Positions 1 to 7,562 of a stretch of 54,270 bases of DNA are shown piece by piece. The number at the start of each line of letters is the position of its first letter. The stretch's first letter is position 1. This DNA comes from CAZSHX01 sp964606895 (GTDB lineage: Bacteria; Bacteroidota; Ignavibacteria; Kapaibacteriales; UBA2268). The DNA is taken from NCBI GenBank assembly GCA_964606895.1, contig CAZSHX010000028.1, forward strand, positions 1-54,270. The letters are read 5' to 3'. Both the position numbers and the translations under genes were made by a program. The notes beneath the pieces were generated by a model. That model was given only the letters and a program-made list of their open reading frames with translations. It ran no database searches and was not told the origin of the DNA.

Positions 1-392
1 CTTTTTTTTTCGAGTGGTTTAAAATATTTTATCATAGGTGAAGATATAGTTGGGACGAGGAGAAATTGTGAATTCTGAATTGTGAATGAGATAAGAATCT
101 TCATTTATCCCTTTGAAAAAGAGGGTTAGGGGGATTATCTTCTCTTCATCTCTTCAAACACCTAACCGCCTAAACAACTAAGCACCTCAACTCTTTGAGT
201 ATCGAACAAGGAATTTCGAATTTCGAAGTGAAGAAATTAGAATAATTCTTTCACTAAATGCCTAAACCCAAACATCTAACAATCATTCTCAATTTTATGT
301 TTAAAATTTTAGGATTTATTTTAAGTCTCTATCATATTAAAGAAACAAAACCGTTTCTTGTTTTTTGAATTTATTGAAAATTTAGGATATAT
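1..392. repeat. Intergenic stretch with a copy of dispersed repeat R1 (about 38-190)
   Basis: No gene is visible. Positions 38-49 read GTG AAG ATA TAG, the last three codons and stop typical of T9SS genes in this window (V-K-I-stop), but an in-frame TAG lies immediately upstream, so this is only an orphan tail. It is followed by a tract (to about 190) that matches the region after the T9SS gene ending at 31961: the same order of a TTGGGACGAGG-like start, a GTGAATT-type repeat, a CCCTTTGAAAAA/TTAGGGGGATT piece and a 'cttcaaacacctaa' piece. The last piece recurs near 49870-49915. A short 'aattctgaattgtgaat' motif at about 67-85 matches inserts inside two T9SS genes. Confidence 0.6.
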
Positions 393-1229
393 ATGATTTA
401 CAAGGCATTATTCAAATTTAGAACAGCAATATTATTGACTTTTTCTTTAGTCGTTTTCAGTTTTGCAGGTTGCGGAGATAATAACAGTACAAATCCGCTT
501 GACTTCAATGCTTTCTCCACTTCCGATGATGTTACTCTCGGCAAACAACTTGACTCTCAGATTCGCCATACTCCTGCAGAGTATCCGCTTTATAATTATC
601 TCGACCAAAACACCTATGTACAAAGCATAGTAACTGAAATCACCAATTCTTCATTGATAAAATACAAAACAGTTTTTGCCTATAAAACTCAAATAATCAA
701 AAATGATTCTGTTGTAAATGCTTTTGCAACTCCCGGCGGATACGTCTATGTTTACACCGGATTGCTTAAATTTATTGATAACGAAGCAACCCTGGCAGGG
801 ATATTAGCTCATGAGATAGCACATGCCGAGCTTCGCCATGCTACAAAAAGAATGACAAAAGCTTATGGAGTTGATTTTGTTTTGAGTTTGGTTTTGGGAA
901 ATAGTTCAAGCCAATATGCTCAAATTGCCGCTAATCTTTTTACAGGTCTTGCTTTCCTGAAAAACAGCAGGGACGATGAATACGAAGCAGATGAATATTC
1001 TTTCAAATATTTGCAGACTTCGAAATGGTATCCGGGAGCAATCACTTACTTTTTTGATAAAGTAAAAACCGGAAATTCAAGCTTCCTTGAGGAACTGCTT
1101 TCTACGCATCCTATGCCCGAAGAACGAATTCAAAAAGTAAAAGATATGATTCAGGCAAGCGGAGTTACTGCAAGCGAGAGTAATTTATTCACTGCGAGAT
1201 ACTCTGCCTTCAAACTTAATATGCCTTAA
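393..1229 (+). CDS. M48-family zinc metalloprotease, lipoprotein
   Basis: A 278-residue protein with an N-terminal hydrophobic segment ending in a lipobox (F-A-G-C, lipidated Cys about residue 27), so it is expected to be anchored in the envelope. The zinc-binding motif HEIAH is at residues 140-144, followed by the SRDDEYEAD motif at about 192-200 that supplies the third zinc ligand (about E196). These are the hallmarks of the M48 family, whose periplasmic lipoprotein members (BepA/LoiP type) degrade misfolded outer-membrane proteins. The length suits a single-domain M48 lipoprotein without a TPR tail. The stop codon is directly followed by the start of the next gene, so the two are probably co-transcribed. 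The substrate is not known. Confidence 0.85.
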   Translation: MIYKALFKFRTAILLTFSLVVFSFAGCGDNNSTNPLDFNAFSTSDDVTLGKQLDSQIRHTPAEYPLYNYLDQNTYVQSIVTEITNSSLIKYKTVFAYKTQIIKNDSVVNAFATPGGYVYVYTGLLKFIDNEATLAGILAHEIAHAELRHATKRMTKAYGVDFVLSLVLGNSSSQYAQIAANLFTGLAFLKNSRDDEYEADEYSFKYLQTSKWYPGAITYFFDKVKTGNSSFLEELLSTHPMPEERIQKVKDMIQASGVTASESNLFTARYSAFKLNMP

Positions 1230-2822
1230 ATGAACATAGATTCACTCAAACATCATTTCAACCGGAATATAAGGATTTATTATCCTCTGATGATTGTTTT
1301 GGTTTTAATTGGAGGGTGGTTAAATTCCATATTTATTCCATTTCTAAATGATGATTTCCAGATTATCGGGTGGCACAATCCGGCTTCTTTTGTGGATATC
1401 TTCAAACCTTTTTGGACAGGTGATGTTTCGGGGTTTTACTGGCGACCTCTTGTAAATTCACTACATTCACTTACATTGTGGGTCTTCGGATTTAATGCTT
1501 ATGCTTTTTATTCAACGAATCTGCTGATTTACATTTTATGCTGTATAGCCTTCTACTATCTGTTAAAAAGAATCGGGATTTTACCATTTCCTGCATTTCT
1601 TACAGCTTTGTTTTTCGGGCTTGCTCCATCGCACGAAATAGTAATAGGTTGGATTGCCGGTCGCGGAGATGCCCTTGCCGGATTTTTTCTGATTTTGGCA
1701 ATGAACTCATATTTAAAGTTTATTCAGGAAGAAAATAAGACTGCTTTCTTTTTCTATTTGGGTTTTCTCATCTTAGGATTTCTATCCAAGGAAATCGCTT
1801 TTGCAGGAGTTTTCATCCCAATATTGAGTAAATTAATCTTTCCAAATCAAAAATCATTTAAGCATTTTATTATCAGCGTAATAATTGGAATTGCCGTTTT
1901 TTCGATTCGTTTTTTGTTCAGTTCACCAAATATCTTTCAAAGTCCGAATGCAACGGAATTTTCATTGCTCAGCTCATTATTGAATTTAATCCTGTATTTG
2001 CCTTCAACAATTGTCTCTGCGACTTTGGTTAAAAATTTGGATTATTTTAATGTGCTGACTATGATAGTAATTTGTGGGTTTTTGGGAGCTCCGATTTATT
2101 ACTGGTTTAAAGAACGTAAAGCTTATTGGAAATTAAGCAGTATGAAACTGATGTTTGGTTTAACATGGTTTGTTTTGTTTATCATTCCTGTGATTTCAAT
2201 TTTCATGCGTTGGTATGTTTTTGTTCCCTCAATCGGACTCTTCATAATATTGGGTACAGTACTCAGCTCAATTGATAAAGAGGAAATTAAAAAAAGAATA
2301 AGATTTGATTTTGTCATATTGTTAACCGGTCTTTTATTACTGAATATTTCTCAAATGAGCAAATGGGTTGAAACCGGAAAAATGACTCAAAAAGCCTTGC
2401 AGTCAATTTCTTCGATTGATTTATCCGGATATAAAAACGTTACATTGTGGGGTGTTCCCGATAAAATTGACGATATAAATGCAATGAAAGTCGGCGTTCA
2501 GCAGGCAGTTCAGCTTTTTTCGAATAATAAAGCAATCAATGTACGTTCTCCACTGCGATTTGAACTGGAAAGCAATTCAATTACAGCTGTTGAACAAAAT
2601 TCAGAAACCGGATTTAATCTGACAGTTCAAAATGGAAAAATATTTCCTATTTTCAGTCAGTCCGTCTTGAATAATAAGAACCAAACGTTCTATCTCAAAA
2701 ATATCGAGTATGAATTAAAAATTCGAAATGGCAATCCTTCAAAAGCATATATCAATTATTTCTTTAAATACACTTCAAACATTAATCTCGTTTTTATTGA
2801 TGGAAAGTTCCGGAAGCTATAA
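1230..2822 (+). CDS. Polytopic GT-C-like membrane glycosyltransferase
   Basis: A 530-residue integral membrane protein with about 10-12 hydrophobic segments in the first 380 residues and a soluble C-terminal part. The first periplasmic loop contains L-N-D-D-F, the acidic pair found at this place in GT-C fold enzymes. The following 'WRPLVN' and 'WIAGRGDALAG' stretches resemble the O-mannosyltransferase/TMTC-type family that transfers sugars from lipid carriers. Here the C-terminal region (about 390-530) is not a TPR domain and is not recognised. The start codon directly abuts the preceding stop, so it is translationally coupled to the M48 lipoprotein gene. Family level is likely; donor and acceptor are unknown. 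Confidence 0.6.
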   Translation: MNIDSLKHHFNRNIRIYYPLMIVLVLIGGWLNSIFIPFLNDDFQIIGWHNPASFVDIFKPFWTGDVSGFYWRPLVNSLHSLTLWVFGFNAYAFYSTNLLIYILCCIAFYYLLKRIGILPFPAFLTALFFGLAPSHEIVIGWIAGRGDALAGFFLILAMNSYLKFIQEENKTAFFFYLGFLILGFLSKEIAFAGVFIPILSKLIFPNQKSFKHFIISVIIGIAVFSIRFLFSSPNIFQSPNATEFSLLSSLLNLILYLPSTIVSATLVKNLDYFNVLTMIVICGFLGAPIYYWFKERKAYWKLSSMKLMFGLTWFVLFIIPVISIFMRWYVFVPSIGLFIILGTVLSSIDKEEIKKRIRFDFVILLTGLLLLNISQMSKWVETGKMTQKALQSISSIDLSGYKNVTLWGVPDKIDDINAMKVGVQQAVQLFSNNKAINVRSPLRFELESNSITAVEQNSETGFNLTVQNGKIFPIFSQSVLNNKNQTFYLKNIEYELKIRNGNPSKAYINYFFKYTSNINLVFIDGKFRKL

Positions 2823-2847
2823 TATATCTGATAAGTATCTAACAAAT

Positions 2848-2885
2848 TAATAGTTTGTTATCAAACAAATTACTATTTTTCTAAT
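2848..2885 (+). terminator. Weak hairpin after the GT-C-like gene
   Basis: An imperfect AT-rich inverted repeat (AATAGTTTGTT against AACAAATTACTATT) is followed by TTTTTCT. It could terminate the two-gene unit, but the stem is weak and bulged. Confidence 0.35.
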
Positions 2886-2989
2886 ATTATTCGTGTCCAT
2901 ACAATATTTACATAAGAATATCGAATATTTAAATAATTAGTAACGACTAATAAAATTATTAATAAATCCTAATATTTGGGAGAAAAAAT

Positions 2990-5794
2990 ATGAAATTCTT
3001 ATACAAAATAAATAAACATCCAAAGTTGGCAATAATGGCTATATTCATTATGGTAATAGCCTATGCCGTTATTGTTTATGCTCGTTCAACAGGTATGACC
3101 GGAAAAACTTCTACTACATCAGGCGGATGCTCCTGTCACAATTTAAATCTAAATACTGCAACTACTCTTTCAGTTGCAAGCAGTACAAGTTCGTTTACTG
3201 TTGAAACCGGCTCAACAACTACCTTCACAGTAACAGTTAACAATTCCGGAAGACCGGCCGCAGGAATAAATATTGCAGTTAAAACTGACCAAACGGGAAG
3301 CACAGATGTCGGTCAATTGTCCCCTGAGGCAGGTTCGGGTCTCCAGTTATCGAACGGAGAACTTACTCATAGTTCTCCTAAAGCCATGAGCAACGGCTCG
3401 GTAGCATTTTCATTTACCTGGACTGCTCCAACAACTCCCGGGACATATTATTTGAGGGCAATTGCAAATGCAGTTAATTCAAATAATCAGGCTGATAATG
3501 ATGACCAATGGAACTGGATGGCTAATCAGGCATTAGTCGTCGTGGCACCTCCCGGAATAGTAGTTTCAGTTCCTACCGGAGGTGAGAACTGGTGCCCTGG
3601 TTCAACTCACAATATTACATGGACTTCCACAAGTGTTACGAATGTTAGAATTGATTTATCAACCGACGGTGGCTCTTCATTTCCCATTACTCTTGCATCA
3701 TCTGTAAGTGCATCTGCAAATAGCTGGTCATGGAGTATTCCCGCTAATCAGACTCTTGGCAGTCAATACCGCATTAAGATTTCTGACGTGTCCAACGCAA
3801 ATATTTCCGGCAGTAGTCAGGGCAATTTTTCTATCCCGGGCGGTGTTACAATTTCGACACATCCCCAGTCCCAAAACGCCTGCACGGGCAAACCCGTTAC
3901 TTTTTCTGTCGGAGCTTCAGGCAATGGAATTCATTACCAATGGAGAAAAAATACAGTGAATATAAATTCTGCTACTCAGCAAAATTATACGATATCGAGT
4001 GTTCAAACAAGTGACGCTGGAAGTTATGACTGCATTGTTACCGGCGATTGCGGCAGTCCCGCAACAAGCAATGCCGCAAGCCTTACTGTTGATATCAGCC
4101 CTGCCATTACTCTTCAGCCTGCTTCAAAAGATATTTGTTCCGGAGGTAATGTCGAATTTTCAGTTACAGCCGTGGGAACCGATATAAACTACAAATGGCA
4201 GAAAAATGGTGTTGATATTCAAAATGCCACATCATCAACATATAGTCTGAATAATGTTACAATAGCAGATGCCGGAAATTATACGGTAGTTGTTAACGGA
4301 AAGTGTAATTTCCCGCTAACGAGTCAGCCGGCTGTTCTTAATGTAATTACGCCACCTGAAATCACAAAACACCCTCAGACAATCTCAACTTGTATTGGCA
4401 AAAAGGCATTTATATTTGTCAACGTCTCGGGACAGAATCTCACTTTCAAATGGCGTAAAAATGGGACTGAAATTCCAGGTTCAAATAATGATACCTTGTT
4501 TTTCAGCAGTGTATCAAAAACTGACGAGGGAAGTTATGACGTATCTGTCAGCAATGGATGTTCGCCTGATGCATCAAGTAATAGTGCTTTGCTTGTTCTC
4601 GCGTCAAAACCTCAAATTGTTCAACAGCCAAATGACCAAACCGTTAGTGAAGGCTCGGACATTGATTTTACTGTTGTTGCCAATGGTTTAAATTTAACTT
4701 ATCAATGGAGAAAAGACGGTGTGAATCTATCGGGGAAAACTACGGCTGATTTCCATTTGAAGGGTGTGAAGTCCACCGATGCCGGAAATTATTCCTGCAT
4801 TGTTACAGGCGATTGCGAAAGCGACACAACAAAATCTGCAAAGTTGACAGTTAATCCAGCCGGTTCCGGTCCGGTTCTCGGTTTGATGCACGTATCTCTT
4901 GATTTCGGCTTTGTTGTTTCGGGTTCGGTCAAAGATACTACTTTTCAGGGATTACTTAAAAATACCGGAGATGCCGATTTAATTATTTCATCAATTAAGC
5001 TTAGCGGAACAAATCCAACTGACTTTGAGTTGCCTGATTTGCAGGTTCCTTTTACGATTAAAAAAGCTGAATCGCGTTCGCTTGCTATCAGATTCAATCC
5101 AAAATCCTTGGGAACAAAAGAAGCAAAAATTGAGTTCACAAGCAATTCCTCGCAGAGTCCCGTGATGAGTCTTTTAGGTTTTAGTGCAGATACAAAACTT
5201 GGTTTGTCTTTAACCAAAATTGATTTTACTTCATTAAATAAAGCTCCCGATGAAAAATCAATCAAAGTGGAAAATCAGGGTAATTTCAATATGAATATTT
5301 CTCTAAGCATTTCGGGCAAAGATGCCTCCGATTTTTCGATAGTTGGCGATAATACTTTTCATTTGAATGAGAATCAATCTTATGATGTAATTCTAAAATA
5401 TCTTCCTGTTACCAATAGTTTATCAATAGCTGAATTAATAATTACTATTGATGCAACCGGTGAAACGACTAAAGTTCCTCTCAACGGGCAAATGGTTACC
5501 GGCATTTACGAAGTTGCTTTAGTTGACAATCTGAATGTTTTTCCAAATCCATCAAATTCGAATATCGAGATGCAATTCAGTGTTGCAAAGGAATCAACTA
5601 TGGATATAAGAATAGTTGACCTGAACGGAAACGTCGTTAAAACCTTTGAGAATCTTGTGCTGTCGCAGGGCAATACGGGTTTGATTTGGAATGGCAAGGA
5701 CAATTCAGGTAATCTTGTTCTTGTAGGTTCTTACCGGATAATGTTTATCGGGAATAACAAAATTCAAACTTTCCCGGTGATAATCAACAAATAA
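2990..5794 (+). CDS. Secreted multi-domain surface protein (choice-of-anchor V-like, Ig-like repeats, T9SS sorting domain)
   Basis: A 934-residue protein with an N-terminal hydrophobic segment (about 13-31). Residues about 45-190 resemble choice-of-anchor V/Reeler-like domains, which start with a Cys/His cluster; here it reads GGCSCHN (C47, C49, H50), one residue short of a CxxCH haem motif. Then come a KNH-like beta domain (about 193-283), four immunoglobulin-like repeats with the 'YQWRKNG ... DAGSYDC' pattern (about 285-625), two ASPM/SPD-2/Hydin-like domains (about 630-830), and a T9SS sorting domain beginning 'VFPNPSNS' and ending 'FPVIINK'. It is probably exported by T9SS and attached to the cell surface as an adhesin or structural protein. 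It has its own ribosome site (GGGAGAA) and stands alone. Confidence 0.8.
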   Translation: MKFLYKINKHPKLAIMAIFIMVIAYAVIVYARSTGMTGKTSTTSGGCSCHNLNLNTATTLSVASSTSSFTVETGSTTTFTVTVNNSGRPAAGINIAVKTDQTGSTDVGQLSPEAGSGLQLSNGELTHSSPKAMSNGSVAFSFTWTAPTTPGTYYLRAIANAVNSNNQADNDDQWNWMANQALVVVAPPGIVVSVPTGGENWCPGSTHNITWTSTSVTNVRIDLSTDGGSSFPITLASSVSASANSWSWSIPANQTLGSQYRIKISDVSNANISGSSQGNFSIPGGVTISTHPQSQNACTGKPVTFSVGASGNGIHYQWRKNTVNINSATQQNYTISSVQTSDAGSYDCIVTGDCGSPATSNAASLTVDISPAITLQPASKDICSGGNVEFSVTAVGTDINYKWQKNGVDIQNATSSTYSLNNVTIADAGNYTVVVNGKCNFPLTSQPAVLNVITPPEITKHPQTISTCIGKKAFIFVNVSGQNLTFKWRKNGTEIPGSNNDTLFFSSVSKTDEGSYDVSVSNGCSPDASSNSALLVLASKPQIVQQPNDQTVSEGSDIDFTVVANGLNLTYQWRKDGVNLSGKTTADFHLKGVKSTDAGNYSCIVTGDCESDTTKSAKLTVNPAGSGPVLGLMHVSLDFGFVVSGSVKDTTFQGLLKNTGDADLIISSIKLSGTNPTDFELPDLQVPFTIKKAESRSLAIRFNPKSLGTKEAKIEFTSNSSQSPVMSLLGFSADTKLGLSLTKIDFTSLNKAPDEKSIKVENQGNFNMNISLSISGKDASDFSIVGDNTFHLNENQSYDVILKYLPVTNSLSIAELIITIDATGETTKVPLNGQMVTGIYEVALVDNLNVFPNPSNSNIEMQFSVAKESTMDIRIVDLNGNVVKTFENLVLSQGNTGLIWNGKDNSGNLVLVGSYRIMFIGNNKIQTFPVIINK

Positions 5795-5818
5795 AATTCA
5801 ATTTACAAGATATTTTCA

Positions 5819-5848
5819 AAAAGCGGAGCCGTCAGTTCCGCTTTTTTT
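5819..5848 (+). terminator. Rho-independent terminator
   Basis: An AAGCGGA / TCCGCTT stem with a short loop is followed by a run of seven T. It lies just after the large surface-protein gene. Confidence 0.8.
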
Positions 5849-5900
5849 ATTATTTTTAACTTTTTGATTTATTAAATAATTCGAATACTTGAATACCAAG

Positions 5901-6593
5901 ATGAAAAATGTAGTCATAATACCTGCCGCAGGAAGTGGCAAAAGATTCGGCGGAGAACTCCCCAAGCAGTTTGTAGAGCTTTCCGGAATTCCGGTAATCA
6001 TCCGTACTTTGCAAAGATTTGATGATTGTTCCGAAATAACTGCAATTATCATAGCAATTAATTCCGAATTGAAAGATTTGCTTACAGAACAGATAGATAA
6101 ATTCGCAATTAAAAAGGAAATTTTATTTGCAGATGGCGGAGTACAAAGGCAGGATTCTGTTTTTAATGCTTTGCAAACCTCAGCCGCTCAAAGTTCAGAT
6201 ATAATTCTTGTTCATGATGCCGTAAGACCATTTATAGATGGTGATTTCATCCGTAAAATCATTAAGTTGAGCGAAGAATTTGGTGCTGTAGTTCCTGCTT
6301 TAATACCAAAAGAAACCTTGAAGATTGCCGACAGCGAAAACTTTGTTTTAAGTACTCCTGACCGAAGTAAACTTTTCAGTATTCAAACTCCTCAGGGTTT
6401 CCGTTCAGAGATTCTTATAAAATCTTATAACACTACAATAAAAGGAACAGAAATATTCACTGACGATGCCTCAGTTGCAGAGTCTGCGGGTTATAAAGTG
6501 AAAATCACAGAAGGCATGGAGGAAAATATAAAAATCACCTCGCCTTTTGACTTTGAAATTGCAAAGCTGATTTTGAAGAGATGGGGAAAATGA
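5901..6593 (+). CDS. ispD: 2-C-methyl-D-erythritol 4-phosphate cytidylyltransferase
   Basis: A 230-residue enzyme of the MEP isoprenoid pathway that joins CTP and MEP to give CDP-methylerythritol in the cytoplasm. The nucleotide-binding loop PAAGSGKRFGG is at residues 8-18, followed by the PKQF motif, then VHDAVRPF in the middle of the chain and TPQGF and TDDA in the C-terminal half, all diagnostic of IspD. The ATG at 5901 is preferred over an in-frame TTG at 5889, because it places the loop at the usual distance from the N terminus. Length is normal. It follows a strong terminator, so it begins a new unit. No other MEP-pathway gene is nearby. Confidence 0.93.
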   Translation: MKNVVIIPAAGSGKRFGGELPKQFVELSGIPVIIRTLQRFDDCSEITAIIIAINSELKDLLTEQIDKFAIKKEILFADGGVQRQDSVFNALQTSAAQSSDIILVHDAVRPFIDGDFIRKIIKLSEEFGAVVPALIPKETLKIADSENFVLSTPDRSKLFSIQTPQGFRSEILIKSYNTTIKGTEIFTDDASVAESAGYKVKITEGMEENIKITSPFDFEIAKLILKRWGK

Positions 6594-6641
6594 GGGGGAA
6601 TTTTCTAAAAATAAACTTTATTGAATTTCGTTGATTTTATT

Positions 6642-7031
6642 ATGACTAAAGAAGAACAAATTGATTACTGGATTCATTCTGCCGACGATGATTTCGAAGT
6701 GGCGGAGACTTTGTTATTGGCACGAAAAAACCTTTGGTGTTTATTTATCTGCCATTTGGTTATTGAAAAGACCCTAAAGGCACATTATGTAAATGTTTTC
6801 GATGAATCTCCTCCAAAAATTCATAATCTATTGAATTTAGCCTCAAAAGTAAAATTTGATTTGAATGAAGTGCAAAATAGCTTACTTGATGATTTGAATA
6901 TTTTTCAAATTTCTGCTCGTTATCCTGATTATAAAGAAAGACTTAATAAAACTTGCACTAATGAATTTACAAATGATTTTTTTCAGAAAGTAAAGGAAAT
7001 CTTTGAATGGATGAAATCCCAATTGAAGTGA
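6642..7031 (+). CDS. HEPN-domain protein
   Basis: A 129-residue all-alpha protein of the HEPN class (PF05168-like): it starts 'YWIHSADDDFEVAETLL', has the buried 'CLFICHLVIEKTLKA' helix, and ends with the 'SARYPDY' motif typical of this branch. The catalytic R-x(4-6)-H motif of RNase-type HEPN toxins is not present, so ribonuclease activity cannot be assumed. The ATG at 6642 is preferred over an upstream TTG at 6621. The 3' end overlaps the start of the nucleotidyltransferase gene by 25 bases, the usual arrangement of HEPN/MNT pairs, some of which act as toxin-antitoxin modules where the nucleotidyltransferase modifies the HEPN partner. Confidence 0.8.
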   Translation: MTKEEQIDYWIHSADDDFEVAETLLLARKNLWCLFICHLVIEKTLKAHYVNVFDESPPKIHNLLNLASKVKFDLNEVQNSLLDDLNIFQISARYPDYKERLNKTCTNEFTNDFFQKVKEIFEWMKSQLK

Positions 7032-7324
7032 GAGAAAAAGTTAGAACATTTTTGTCAAAATTAAATGATTCAAATATTTCAATTATTAAGGCTATACTTT
7101 TTGGCTCTTATTCCACGAATCAATTTAATGAATTCAGTGATATTGATATTGCTTTAGTTTCATCTGATTTTTCGGGAAATCCTTACTTTGACAATCAAAA
7201 AATTCGCAAGGCGAAGCTCAGCTCGAGTTACGATATTGAAACTCATACTTTTTCAGAAGCAGAATTTAATTCCGAAAATCCTTTTGTTAAAGAAATTCTA
7301 AAACATGGGATTGTGGTTCAATAA
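7007..7324 (+). CDS. MNT-type minimal nucleotidyltransferase
   Basis: A 105-residue protein with the polymerase-beta-like signature GSYS...SDIDIAL (about residues 34-50): GS followed by the two catalytic Asp residues in D-I-D. A later 'YDIETHTF' segment probably carries the third carboxylate. The usual GSxxxG glycine is replaced by Gln, a small departure from consensus. The start overlaps the HEPN gene by 25 bases, so the two are translated from one message and are expected to form a complex. In studied pairs of this kind the nucleotidyltransferase neutralises the HEPN protein by adding nucleotides; that role here is inferred from context. Confidence 0.8.
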   Translation: MDEIPIEVREKVRTFLSKLNDSNISIIKAILFGSYSTNQFNEFSDIDIALVSSDFSGNPYFDNQKIRKAKLSSSYDIETHTFSEAEFNSENPFVKEILKHGIVVQ

Positions 7325-7511
7325 TTGATATTTTTAATATGATTGATACTTTTAAGTAAATATATGTTATTTATGAAGTTAAATTACACTTGATAAACTT
7401 TTCCAACAATTTATTTTCACTTTTTTCAATTATTTTCAAAAAAGTGTGAGACGTTTTTGCGTTTCATGTGTCATATATAAATAGAAGTGACAAATTTTAA
7501 AAAAGTTTTTT

Positions 7512-7519
7512 TAAATTTG
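7512..7519 (+). promoter_or_regulatory. Possible Bacteroidota-type -7 element
   Basis: TAAATTTG matches the TAnnTTTG -7 consensus known from Bacteroidota and lies about 44 bases before the next gene's chosen ATG. No clear -33 element was identified, and such motifs arise easily in AT-rich DNA. Confidence 0.25.
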
Positions 7520-7562
7520 TAGTTTCTTGCTATTTTATTTTATAAAAATGAAAGTTGCAAAT

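Noticed and set aside
3110..3140. Cytochrome c haem motif in the large surface protein
   Set aside because: The motif is C-S-C-H, not C-x-x-C-H, and no distal Met/His pattern is seen.
4945..5265. Open frame opposite the large surface-protein gene
   Set aside because: Shadow frame inside a repeat-domain gene; no ribosome site or protein features.
7007..7324. Calling the HEPN/MNT pair a proven toxin-antitoxin system
   Set aside because: The HEPN catalytic motif is missing and there is no functional evidence, so only the family and arrangement are claimed.
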